In this document: one piece after another, positions 27,604 to 35,547 of the stretch
How the letters are laid out: every line of letters begins with the position of its first letter
How positions within the stretch are numbered: the stretch's first letter is position 1
Origin: Pyrinomonadaceae bacterium
GTDB taxonomy: Bacteria; Acidobacteriota; Blastocatellia; Pyrinomonadales; Pyrinomonadaceae
Reading direction: 5' to 3'
DNA length: 64,000 nt
NCBI GenBank assembly: GCA_030841085.1
Contig: JAVEDP010000025.1
Location: 62,001 to 126,000 of the forward strand
The notes under the pieces: generated by a model
Told to the model about the DNA's origin: nothing
Databases searched by the model: none
What the model saw: the letters and a program-made list of their open reading frames with translations, nothing else
Made by a program: the position numbers and the translations under genes

Positions 27604-30600
27604 ATGAGAGGACTTATGACTTTGGTTTGCAAGAGCATACTTGTGCTGTTCGCCTGCCTCACGATCCTGGGGCCCTTTTTGCACAACGCTTCAGCGCAGC
27701 AGAGTGGCACTGCAACCATTAGCGGTGTCGTCAAAGATTCAAATGGCGCCGTGGTTACGGACGCCGAGCTAAGCGTAACCCAGAAAGCCACGGCCGTCAG
27801 TCGTGAGGCCGTCACTAACAGTGCCGGTTTCTTCGTCATCTTAAACCTGGCGCCCGGAGTCTATGAATTGAAGGTGCACGCTAAAGGATTTGCTGACACG
27901 ATTTTGTCCAACCTAACTCTTGAAGTCGGACAAACCTTTAATCTGGACGTGCCCATGGCCGTAACTGTACAGGAAACGGTGACTCTCGATGACAGATTCA
28001 ATTATGAGCTGCTTAACACAACCAACGCCGTGGTTGATGGAGTCATACGCGATTACGAGATTGAAAGATTGCCCTTGAATGGTCGAAACTTTCTTGAACT
28101 TGCATTGCTAATCCCCGGTAATTCACCTGCGCCGAATTTCGATCCGACCAAGAGCAACACGGTCGTGATTTCTTCAGCCGGCCAGCTCGGGAGGGGCGGC
28201 AATGTTACCGTCGACGGGGCCGACGATAACGACGACGTGGTGGGCGGACAAGTACAGAATATTTCTCAGGACTCAGTACAGGAATTTCAAATTGCCACTA
28301 ACCGCTTCTCGGCCCAGTTAGGCCGATCTGGTTCGTCGGTAATAAATATCGTTACCAAATCCGGATCGAATGAGTATCACGGTTCGGGCTCTTTCTACTT
28401 TCGCAACAAAACGCTGCAGGGACTACCGGCAACGTTCGACCGCGGCCTGGGCCAGACGCCACCATTTGACCGGGAACAATATTCATTCACCCTGGGCGGA
28501 CCTATTCGAAAGGATCGCGCCTGGTTCTTTAGCTCTATTGAATATCGCAACCAGGATGGGGCCGCGCTGGTGGGATCACGGGATCTGGCGTCCCGAAAGA
28601 TCAGGCGCGGCTTTGCCGGCGCGCCGCTGAATGATTTGTTGAGCACGGAGCGCGTTGATTGGCAAGCGAGCGATCAGGATCACTTGTTCTTTCGCTATTC
28701 GTTGCAACGCGAAGACGACGTCGCTCCCAGCACTCTGGATCGAGCTATTGGTTCGGCGTCTCAGCGGCAGGCAGGCACGAATAACACTCATTCATTCCTC
28801 ACGAACTACACTCGTGTTTTGAATGCGCGTGCAGTGAATAGTTTTAACCTCAGTTTCAGCACTTTCTTCAACGACATCGAGCCCGTGGCCCCCGGGCCGC
28901 AACTCACCTTTCCCAGCATTCAGGACGGCGCCTCGTTCCGCGTGCCGCAGGGTACTAAACAACGCCGTCTGCAGTTCAGCGACACGCTTTCTTTGGTACG
29001 CGACAATCACACGATTAATTTCGGCGCCGAAATTCAGCGCGTTGCTGCGGATTTTGATCTGCGGGTATTCCAGGCAGGACGCATTGAAATGATCGAAGAC
29101 TTTCCCGATTTCGATCGCAACGGCGACGGCAAGGTCGATGATAACGATCTGCTCTTCTCAGTCACACTGCGTAGCGGCAAGCCAACCGAGCCACTTCTCA
29201 TTCCCAACGCAGACAGCACCTACTTTGCGGGGTTCGTTCAGGACGACTGGCGCGTTAGTCCTCAACTCACTTTAAATCTCGGATTGAGGTACGAACTCGA
29301 TACAGACGTTAAGAACATTAGCCGCACCAGTCAGCTCAATCCCATTATTCTTCCGTTCCTACAGGGTAAGCGCGCGCGGGACAAGAACAACTTTGGACCT
29401 CGGGTGGGTTTCAATTATGCCGCCAAAGATCGGCGCACAAGTATCCACGGCGGTTACGGCATTTACTATGATCGCGTTACGCTTGAGCTTCAATCGTTGG
29501 AACGTGGACTTGATGGGCGCGCGTTGCCAATCGAAGTTAAAGCCGGCAACGTGTTTTTTATTCCGCCGCAGTTTTTATTCGATCCGGTTAACGGAAAATT
29601 TCCGCCGGGCGCGCCTACACTAGCCAATCCCTTTTCAGGTTTCATCTTGACGGGCGCAGGCGCTGCCGGAATCAACATCATTGACAACACCTTGCAGAAT
29701 CCCACAGTGCAACAAATGAATGTCGGCATTCAACGCGAGTTCGCCGACAACTATGTATTGCGCGCTGACTATCTGCATAACTTTGGCACGCATTTCATCA
29801 TCGGCCGCACTATTGGCAGTGTCTTCAATCCGGTCGTTGGCGGCCCGGACTCGGTGACAAATCTGGAGTCAAGCGTTAAGACAAAGTACGATGGTTTGCT
29901 TTTGAGTGTAGAGAAACGCTTTTCGCATAACTATCAATTCCGCGCCTCGTACACACTATCGAAAGCGTTCAACTACGCTAACGACGATCAGATTCCCTTT
30001 TCCAACGGCCCGCTCAATCCCAACAACCTGCAGTTAGAATACGGTCCGACGCCAAACGATCAGCGGCATCGCTTCACCTTTTCAGGCGTGTGGGATCTGC
30101 CCGCCGGAATTCGTCTTGCTCCCATCCTGACGCTTGCGTCCGGAGTGCCCATGGATATTCTTGTGCCCGGTGGCGGACAGCGAATTCCCCAGTTACAACG
30201 CAATGCCGGCGGCCGGCTTTTTCATACCGGCGCGGAGTTGAACGCTTTTATCACTAAACTTAACGCCGTCGGGGGATTCGCCGGTCAGCCGTTGCCGCTG
30301 GTGTCGGACAACGCGCGCTTTAATGACAAGTACAGTTCGTTTGATTTGCGCCTTTCGAAAGTTTTCAAGGTCGGCGAACGAATTAAGATTGAGCCCCTCG
30401 TCGAAGTGTTCAATCTTTTTAATGTCACCAACGTGTTGGGCGTTTCCAAATCAAACTATTCAGGGTTCGCCAATGTCCTGGTGCGTGACAGTAATGATCC
30501 AACCAGTGCGGGCTTTCTGCGCTCCTCGAGTTTCGGCCAGCCCATCACGACAGCCGGCGGAGTATTTGGTTCCGGTGGTCCACGCGCATTTCAGTTTGCG

Positions 30601-30618
30601 GCGCGGGTGAGCTTCTAG
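27604..30618 (+). CDS. TonB-dependent outer-membrane receptor with carboxypeptidase-regulatory-like N-domain
   Basis: A receptor of about 1004 residues with the same plan as the one at 9828-13175: signal peptide (SILVLFACLTILGPFLHNASA), CarboxypepD_reg-like domain (ATISGVVKDSNGAVVTDAEL), plug with LPLNGRNFLELALLIPG, and a barrel ending FAARVSF. Near residues 503-514 an EF-hand-like loop, DRNGDGKVDDND, sits in what should be an extracellular barrel loop. ATGs at 27559, 27604 and 27616 are all possible; the first lacks a ribosome site. An amino-acid permease gene begins five bases after its stop, so the pair may import amino acids or peptides. The ligand is unknown. Confidence 0.9.
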   Translation: MRGLMTLVCKSILVLFACLTILGPFLHNASAQQSGTATISGVVKDSNGAVVTDAELSVTQKATAVSREAVTNSAGFFVILNLAPGVYELKVHAKGFADTILSNLTLEVGQTFNLDVPMAVTVQETVTLDDRFNYELLNTTNAVVDGVIRDYEIERLPLNGRNFLELALLIPGNSPAPNFDPTKSNTVVISSAGQLGRGGNVTVDGADDNDDVVGGQVQNISQDSVQEFQIATNRFSAQLGRSGSSVINIVTKSGSNEYHGSGSFYFRNKTLQGLPATFDRGLGQTPPFDREQYSFTLGGPIRKDRAWFFSSIEYRNQDGAALVGSRDLASRKIRRGFAGAPLNDLLSTERVDWQASDQDHLFFRYSLQREDDVAPSTLDRAIGSASQRQAGTNNTHSFLTNYTRVLNARAVNSFNLSFSTFFNDIEPVAPGPQLTFPSIQDGASFRVPQGTKQRRLQFSDTLSLVRDNHTINFGAEIQRVAADFDLRVFQAGRIEMIEDFPDFDRNGDGKVDDNDLLFSVTLRSGKPTEPLLIPNADSTYFAGFVQDDWRVSPQLTLNLGLRYELDTDVKNISRTSQLNPIILPFLQGKRARDKNNFGPRVGFNYAAKDRRTSIHGGYGIYYDRVTLELQSLERGLDGRALPIEVKAGNVFFIPPQFLFDPVNGKFPPGAPTLANPFSGFILTGAGAAGINIIDNTLQNPTVQQMNVGIQREFADNYVLRADYLHNFGTHFIIGRTIGSVFNPVVGGPDSVTNLESSVKTKYDGLLLSVEKRFSHNYQFRASYTLSKAFNYANDDQIPFSNGPLNPNNLQLEYGPTPNDQRHRFTFSGVWDLPAGIRLAPILTLASGVPMDILVPGGGQRIPQLQRNAGGRLFHTGAELNAFITKLNAVGGFAGQPLPLVSDNARFNDKYSSFDLRLSKVFKVGERIKIEPLVEVFNLFNVTNVLGVSKSNYSGFANVLVRDSNDPTSAGFLRSSSFGQPITTAGGVFGSGGPRAFQFAARVSF

Positions 30619-30623
30619 CAAAT

Positions 30624-31955
30624 ATGACTAGCTCGCCAGCATTGAAAAGGCAAATTGGGTTTTGGACGGGAGTCACCTTAATCGTCGGAGAAGTGATTGC
30701 AGTCGGCATTTTTCTTACGCCCGCTGGAATGGCGAAGTCCTTGGGCTCACCTTTCTGGTTATTAGTGATCTGGCTGATGATGGGAGGAATGGCGTTGTGT
30801 GGCGCGCTCTGTTACGGCGAGTTAGCGGCGAGATTTCCCGAGGCCGGCGGAGGCTATGTTTATCTTCGCGAAGCTTATGGCCGGCCCGTGGCTTTTCTGT
30901 ATGGCTGGATGGCGTTGTTGGTGATGGATCCAGGAATTACTGCGGCGCTGGCGGTGGGCCTGGCAAGTTATTTTGGCTACATTTTCAAACTCTCACCATC
31001 GCTCCTTAAAGTCGTCGCCATTGCTTCAATTCTTTCAGCCGCCTTGCTAAACATTCGCGGGGTTAAACTGGGTGGTACGTTCGTGCGCTGGCTGACTATT
31101 CTTAAGCTCGGTTTATTAGCAGTAGTCATCCTTTGGGGCTTTGGGACGCAGGCCGGCAACTGGTCTAACTTCAAACCACTAGTGGACCAGCGAGCAGATT
31201 CAGAGCCATTGCTGGCAGCATTGGCGGGCGGGATTGTGGGTGCTTTTTTTTCTTTTGGTGGCTGGTGGGACCTGAATAAAGTAGCGGGCGAAGTGCGTGA
31301 CCCGGAACGCACGCTACCGCGAGCGTTAATCTACGGCGTGACGATCTTGACAGCGGTCTACATTTTGACCAGCGCGGCTTTTTTGTATCTCGTACCCCTG
31401 CAACAGATAACCTCAGGAGAAACTTTTGTCGCGCAGGCAGGAGAAGCATTATTCGGCCGGCTGGGCGGCCAGGCACTGTCGATCATTGTGATCGTGGCGG
31501 TGATGGGAAGCCTAGTGGCAGTAACAATGTCGGCTCCGCGCGTTTACTTCGCGATGGCCCGCGATGGTCTATTCATTCCCGCTGCTGCTGCGATTCATTC
31601 CAGGTATGGCACACCGGCACGCGCGATTCTGGTTCAGGCGATGCTCGCCTCAGTGCTGGTGCTCGTAGGCACATTCAATACAATTATTTCTTATTTTATC
31701 TTTGTCGTCGTGATCTTTATTGCGCTCACTGTGGGCGCACTGTTTGTGCTAAGACGCAAAGCCTCCGACGCGACCGCCTATCGAACGCCGGGGTATCCGG
31801 CAACACCGATAATATTTTTGCTCTTAATCGTACTGTTGTTGTTTCTTTTGGTCGGGCATAATCCCAAACAAGCTCTGTTGGGTGTCGGTGTGGTTGCTCT
31901 GGGTTTGCCGGTTTACTATTTCTTATTCCGGAGAGCGGCGCCAAACGTTGATTAG
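30624..31955 (+). CDS. APC-family amino-acid permease
   Basis: A 443-residue inner-membrane transporter with about twelve helices. The first helix holds the APC substrate motif (VTLIVGEVIAVGIFLTPAG), followed by GGMALCGALCYGELAARFPEAGGGYVYLREAYG, which is typical of the family. FSFGGWWDLNKVAGEVRDPERTLPRA is the conserved stretch around helix 6. It should move amino acids with a proton or in exchange for another amino acid. It lies five bases after the receptor gene with no strong ribosome site of its own, which suggests translation depends on the upstream gene. Confidence 0.92.
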   Translation: MTSSPALKRQIGFWTGVTLIVGEVIAVGIFLTPAGMAKSLGSPFWLLVIWLMMGGMALCGALCYGELAARFPEAGGGYVYLREAYGRPVAFLYGWMALLVMDPGITAALAVGLASYFGYIFKLSPSLLKVVAIASILSAALLNIRGVKLGGTFVRWLTILKLGLLAVVILWGFGTQAGNWSNFKPLVDQRADSEPLLAALAGGIVGAFFSFGGWWDLNKVAGEVRDPERTLPRALIYGVTILTAVYILTSAAFLYLVPLQQITSGETFVAQAGEALFGRLGGQALSIIVIVAVMGSLVAVTMSAPRVYFAMARDGLFIPAAAAIHSRYGTPARAILVQAMLASVLVLVGTFNTIISYFIFVVVIFIALTVGALFVLRRKASDATAYRTPGYPATPIIFLLLIVLLLFLLVGHNPKQALLGVGVVALGLPVYYFLFRRAAPNVD

Positions 31956-32017
31956 AGCGTTTCCGCGCCGATGGTGCTGGCGAGCGAATTTAACCTTTGT
32001 TAGAGGAGTAATTTGAC

Positions 32018-32584
32018 GTGACGTGGATAAAGACTATTCCAGCTTCTGAGGACGACAAAGTCCGAAAGGCCGCAGAGGCCCAGCGCTCACTCTACCCGAT
32101 CGAATACGCCACGCCGGTTCATCCAACGCCGGACGGCGATTCGTCAGGAATTGTCGACTCTCACAGTTTAATTCCCGATGCGCTTTATCACGCCTTTGCG
32201 ACTTACGGCACATTGCTTTCGCCGGACTTGCCATTGCAGCGTCATCAACACGAGATGATCGCAACCATGGTTTCAGTAACCAACCGGTGCCACTATTGAA
32301 TTGAGTCTCACGCAGAGTTTCTGCGTCGCGTGACATTAGATGGAGAACTGGTCAGGGCACTTGAAGAGGACTACAAAACTGCGCCGATCAACGAACAGGA
32401 TCGCGCGATGCTCGATTACGTTGTGCAGATAACCAAAGACGCGACCCGCATTTCACCCGCGGACCATGAGCGCTTGCGGTCTGTGGGCTTTGACGACAAA
32501 GGTATACTCCAAATCACGCTGATTGCTTCCTGGTTCAACTATATAAACCGGGTTGCCGATGCGCTCGGTGTCGGCAGGGATTAG
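32018..32584 (+). CDS. AhpD-like peroxidase-related protein, probable selenoprotein (CxxU)
   Basis: The reading frame from GTG 32018 (AGAGGAG nine bases upstream) runs to 32584 with one in-frame TGA at 32297-32299. Read through, it gives 188 residues, the usual size of peroxidase-related AhpD-fold proteins. The TGA is codon 94, exactly where the second cysteine of the CxxC motif belongs (C91-H-Y-U94). Other AhpD catalytic positions are kept with correct spacing: E79 is 12 before C91, and H98 is 4 after U94, as in Mycobacterium tuberculosis AhpD (E118, C130, C133, H137). A perfect stem-loop follows at once. Selenocysteine insertion is therefore the best reading; a nonsense mutation is the alternative. 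Function would be thiol or selenol redox, perhaps alkylhydroperoxidase activity. No selA, selB, selC or selD is visible here. Confidence 0.75.
32300..32334 (+). promoter_or_regulatory. Candidate bacterial SECIS element
   Basis: Immediately after the TGA, ACGCAGA (32310-32316) and TCTGCGT (32320-32326) form a perfect 7-bp stem with loop GTT. The loop G at 32317 is separated from the TGA by 17 bases, within the range seen in bacterial SECIS elements, which carry a G early in the apical loop. A competing outer pairing, TCACGC / GCGTGA (308-313 with 328-333), is also possible. The stem is inside coding sequence ([12 protein letters not shown]), as bacterial SECIS elements are. Confidence 0.6.
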
Positions 32585-32587
32585 AGA

Positions 32588-34408
32588 CTACTGATGCGGC
32601 GAACCCTGCGGCGATGGCGTAGGAGAGGGGGAGGGCCTTGCGAAAACGATCGCCGTAGTCGCAATAACTCCCTTCCCTTCCTGAACAGTAATTGACTGGT
32701 TTGGCTTGGGGTCACTGATCGTATCCTTTGCGCCACTGGGCCACGCAATCTCCAAAGTCAACCTTCTGCCCTCTTCCGGCAGACCTAAACCAAACACAAT
32801 CGGCAATTCGCTCTGGGAACAATAGCTCGAGCCCGTCTTCACCATGCTGGAAAGATTACTCTTGCCGGTCTTCAGTGTGATCTTAGCGCCAATTCCATCA
32901 CGGTTTGATCTCGTACCTACCGTCTTAATGCGCAGCAGATCATTCTGATTGGCATTCTCGTTTCGCAGCAGACGAGCGGGTCCGTTGTTGGAAGTAATTA
33001 ATAGATCAAGATCGCCGTCGTTATCGTAGTCGCCATATGCTGCGCCACGTCCGACAATTGCTCGTTGCAAAGCACGGCCGAGCCTGTTCGTCATCTCTTC
33101 GAATTTCTTCTTCCCTTTGTTGTGAAACAGATGTGGGGGTTGCGCGTACTTGATATTGGGCTGCACGACGCTGATGTCATCGGAGACGTGCCCATTCGCC
33201 GCAAACACATCTAGTAGTCCGTCAAGATCGTAATCGAAAAAGAAAACGGCGAACGTCAACGATTGCGCTGACATTTTCCCGATTCCGGATTTAGCCGCTT
33301 CATCGGTGAACAGGCCAGAGCCGTCGTTGCTGTAAAGCGCCATACTTTCGTTAGTGAAATTTCCGACGACAATGCCCGGTCTTCCCGATCCGTCGTAATC
33401 GCCGGCATCGACACCCATTCCCGCGCGCGCTGTACCGGCCTCGCTAAACGCAACGCCAGCAGTAACTGCATCGTCGCTGAAGGTCCCGTTGCCATTGTTT
33501 TTGTAAAGCTTATTTGGTTCGGTGTCATTGGCAACGAATAGATCCAGCCAGCCGTCGCCGTTGTAGTCCAGTAACGCGACGCCCAGCGATTTGCAGGTGG
33601 GATCATTTAGTCCAGCGCGTTGTGTGACGTTTTCAAAAGTACCGTTCCCGCGGTTGTGATAAAGCGTTGGACTCTGTCCCTTATAAGATTGCGGGGTGCA
33701 GTAGGACTTGTTCTTTCCGTCGAGGGAACAGAGTTGGTCATTCTCAACCGACCAATCAACGTAGTTCGCGACAAACAGATCCAACTTGCCGTCGTTGTCA
33801 TAGTCGAACCAGGCTGCGCTCGTCGAAAACCCGGGATCGCCGACGCCCGCACGTGTCGTTACATCGGCGAATTTACCGTTTCCCAAATTGCGAAAGAGGT
33901 GGTTCGGACCAACACAGGTAATATAAATATCTTCGTTTCCATCGTTGTCGTAGTCAGCAGCTGCAACTCCAATCCCGTACATTTCTATCGCCAATCCTGC
34001 TTGCCGCGTGACATCCGTAAAAGTACCGTCCTGATTATTATGATAAAGGGCGAGGAAGGTCTTAGGTGTCTTGCGTTCCGGCCACGCGGTTGAATTGACG
34101 ATCAGAATGTCCTGCCAGCCGTCGTTATCGAAATCAAGGAAGGCGCAGCCATTGCCAAGTGTTTCCGGCAAATATTTTTTTCCGAAGGCGCCGCTATTAT
34201 GTTTGAAATGTATACCGGCCTCCGCAGACACATCGGTAAATTCAATCGGCCCCGATGGGCGTGGCAGCGTGGGGCTCGCGAATGGCGAAGGCGACTGGCT
34301 TGCAACTTCGGTAGGCGGCGCAGTCAACGGCGTTGGAGACTTACTACACGCTGGGACAAACAATGACGAAAAAAGTAGCGCCGAGCAGATGATTAGACGA
34401 TGTCGCAT
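32588..34408 (-). CDS. FG-GAP/VCBS repeat lipoprotein with ASPIC/UnbV domain (CRTAC1-like)
   Basis: A 606-residue lipoprotein: the leader ends FVPAC with lipidation at C21, and a Pro/Thr/Ser-rich linker tethers the propeller. About eight repeats carry calcium loops ([72 protein letters not shown]). The ASPIC domain ends IAWPSGAKDTISDPKPNQSI, and a low-complexity tail (SPSPTPSPQGSPHQ) follows. It converges with the AhpD-like gene, the stops being three bases apart. Unlike the other ASPIC proteins here it has no adjacent TPR gene. Role unknown; probably a surface or periplasmic binding protein. Confidence 0.9.
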   Translation of the reverse strand: MRHRLIICSALLFSSLFVPACSKSPTPLTAPPTEVASQSPSPFASPTLPRPSGPIEFTDVSAEAGIHFKHNSGAFGKKYLPETLGNGCAFLDFDNDGWQDILIVNSTAWPERKTPKTFLALYHNNQDGTFTDVTRQAGLAIEMYGIGVAAADYDNDGNEDIYITCVGPNHLFRNLGNGKFADVTTRAGVGDPGFSTSAAWFDYDNDGKLDLFVANYVDWSVENDQLCSLDGKNKSYCTPQSYKGQSPTLYHNRGNGTFENVTQRAGLNDPTCKSLGVALLDYNGDGWLDLFVANDTEPNKLYKNNGNGTFSDDAVTAGVAFSEAGTARAGMGVDAGDYDGSGRPGIVVGNFTNESMALYSNDGSGLFTDEAAKSGIGKMSAQSLTFAVFFFDYDLDGLLDVFAANGHVSDDISVVQPNIKYAQPPHLFHNKGKKKFEEMTNRLGRALQRAIVGRGAAYGDYDNDGDLDLLITSNNGPARLLRNENANQNDLLRIKTVGTRSNRDGIGAKITLKTGKSNLSSMVKTGSSYCSQSELPIVFGLGLPEEGRRLTLEIAWPSGAKDTISDPKPNQSITVQEGKGVIATTAIVFARPSPSPTPSPQGSPHQ

Positions 34409-34493
34409 CAGTTTGAGATTTCTCCGTTGGGCTAACTAAAATAGTCAGACTAACCAATAGTGCAGGGTTTATTTCGAACGACCGGTACGCTTT

Positions 34494-34670
34494 AGGTCCA
34501 AAGGACCGTTAGTCAGTAGCCCCGTCCGTCAGGGCGGGGTACACGGACGAATATTCTTCTGAGCACCGAAGGTGCGGCACGATTTATGCCGGCCCTTCGG
34601 GCCTCTGCGTAATAAACGGTCTTTCCCCGTCCTCACGGACGGGGCTATTAACTACCGGTCCTCCGGACCT
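34494..34670. repeat. Palindrome array with inverted ends (MITE-like)
   Basis: A 177-base block made almost entirely of short hairpins: GGTCC-AAA-GGACC (34495-34507), a CCCCGTCC...GGGCGGGG stem (34520-34539), GCACC-GAA-GGTGC (34563-34575), GGCCC-TTC-GGGCC (34591-34603), CCCCGTCC...GGACGGGG (34625-34644) and GGTCC-TCC-GGACC (34657-34669). The left ~37 bases from GGACC inward are an inverted copy of the right end, with about five mismatches. It fills the gap between two minus-strand genes. No coding potential is seen. Confidence 0.75.
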
Positions 34671-34686
34671 GGGGTCGCTAACGTGT

Positions 34687-35547
34687 TTACCCGTCTGCTG
34701 TGGCGACGGTTGTCTTTCTCGAGTCCCACCAAATCTCGACCAGGTTGGCCGCTGGTCCAACAAAGAAGAGTGCGAAAATCGGTGCGTAGACTACCTGGTC
34801 CAACCTCAGGAAAAACTCCGCCAGCGCTACACCGAATGCCACCAGACACTGGCCTGTCCGCGATCGCACCGTCGTTTTCGGATCGGTAATCATGAAAAAC
34901 ACGAACAGTTGATACATTGGTCCGGTGATGGGAGCTACTTCTGCTTGCCAGGGATCGCCGGTAATCCAACTGCGCAAAAAAGCGAATAGGAAGAACGACA
35001 CAACGTAAGTAGCGCTGATATGAAATCGGCGCGCGCGCCAGATGATGATCGAGCCGAGTATCCAGATAACCAGCAGCGACCAGTAATTGTTTCCCCATTG
35101 AATGCTGAGAACAGCCATCGTTTCCGGCGCCAAAAACAATAACACCGCGATGCCGAAATTCGACGGATTCCAAATATGGCGCCCTTTCACTCGCAATACA
35201 TACTTCGACATTATCGAGATCAAACTGCAAAGCGCGTAAGGCCAATAAGCGGGCGAACGAACAAGAATACCCACGCTAATCCCGGTGATGTAAGCGCTCG
35301 CGAGATTCAACCACTTGCCGAAAAAGATGCGACCCAGAATTAGCTCAGCGATGATCGCGACTGCGATTGCCAGCGCCGTCTTTTGATAGCTTTCCAGGAT
35401 GCCGTAGGACAGGTGACCGACTAAGAGGATGACGGTGATAAAAAGAGGAGCAACGTAACGGTTGTCGAAACGCAGTTTTCGCCGCGCGGGCACATCGGGA
35501 ACAGCAGTCGCCGAATTTGTTAGGGGCTCGCCTGTCAACTGGGTCAT
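34687..35547 (-). CDS. RnfD/NqrB-like membrane protein, UnbU-type
   Basis: A 286-residue polytopic protein with about nine membrane helices. GRHIWNPSNFGIAVLL and FFMITDPKTTVRSRTGQ match the RnfD/NqrB family, whose members carry covalently bound flavin and move electrons with ions; the flavin-binding S(T)GAT motif is not seen. In enediyne antibiotic clusters a similar protein (UnbU) is encoded next to UnbV, the founding ASPIC protein. Here its ATG overlaps the stop of an ASPIC/UnbV gene by four bases (ATGA at 35544-35547), implying translational coupling. No polyketide synthase is present, so a role outside antibiotic synthesis is likely. The UnbU assignment is from memory of the family. Confidence 0.78.
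   Translation of the reverse strand: MTQLTGEPLTNSATAVPDVPARRKLRFDNRYVAPLFITVILLVGHLSYGILESYQKTALAIAVAIIAELILGRIFFGKWLNLASAYITGISVGILVRSPAYWPYALCSLISIMSKYVLRVKGRHIWNPSNFGIAVLLFLAPETMAVLSIQWGNNYWSLLVIWILGSIIIWRARRFHISATYVVSFFLFAFLRSWITGDPWQAEVAPITGPMYQLFVFFMITDPKTTVRSRTGQCLVAFGVALAEFFLRLDQVVYAPIFALFFVGPAANLVEIWWDSRKTTVATADG

Noticed and set aside
32018-32299. Short 93-residue protein ending at TGA, plus a separate 84-residue protein from 32330
   Set aside because: Both pieces are in one frame and together make a normal-length AhpD-like protein; the second has no ribosome site of its own.
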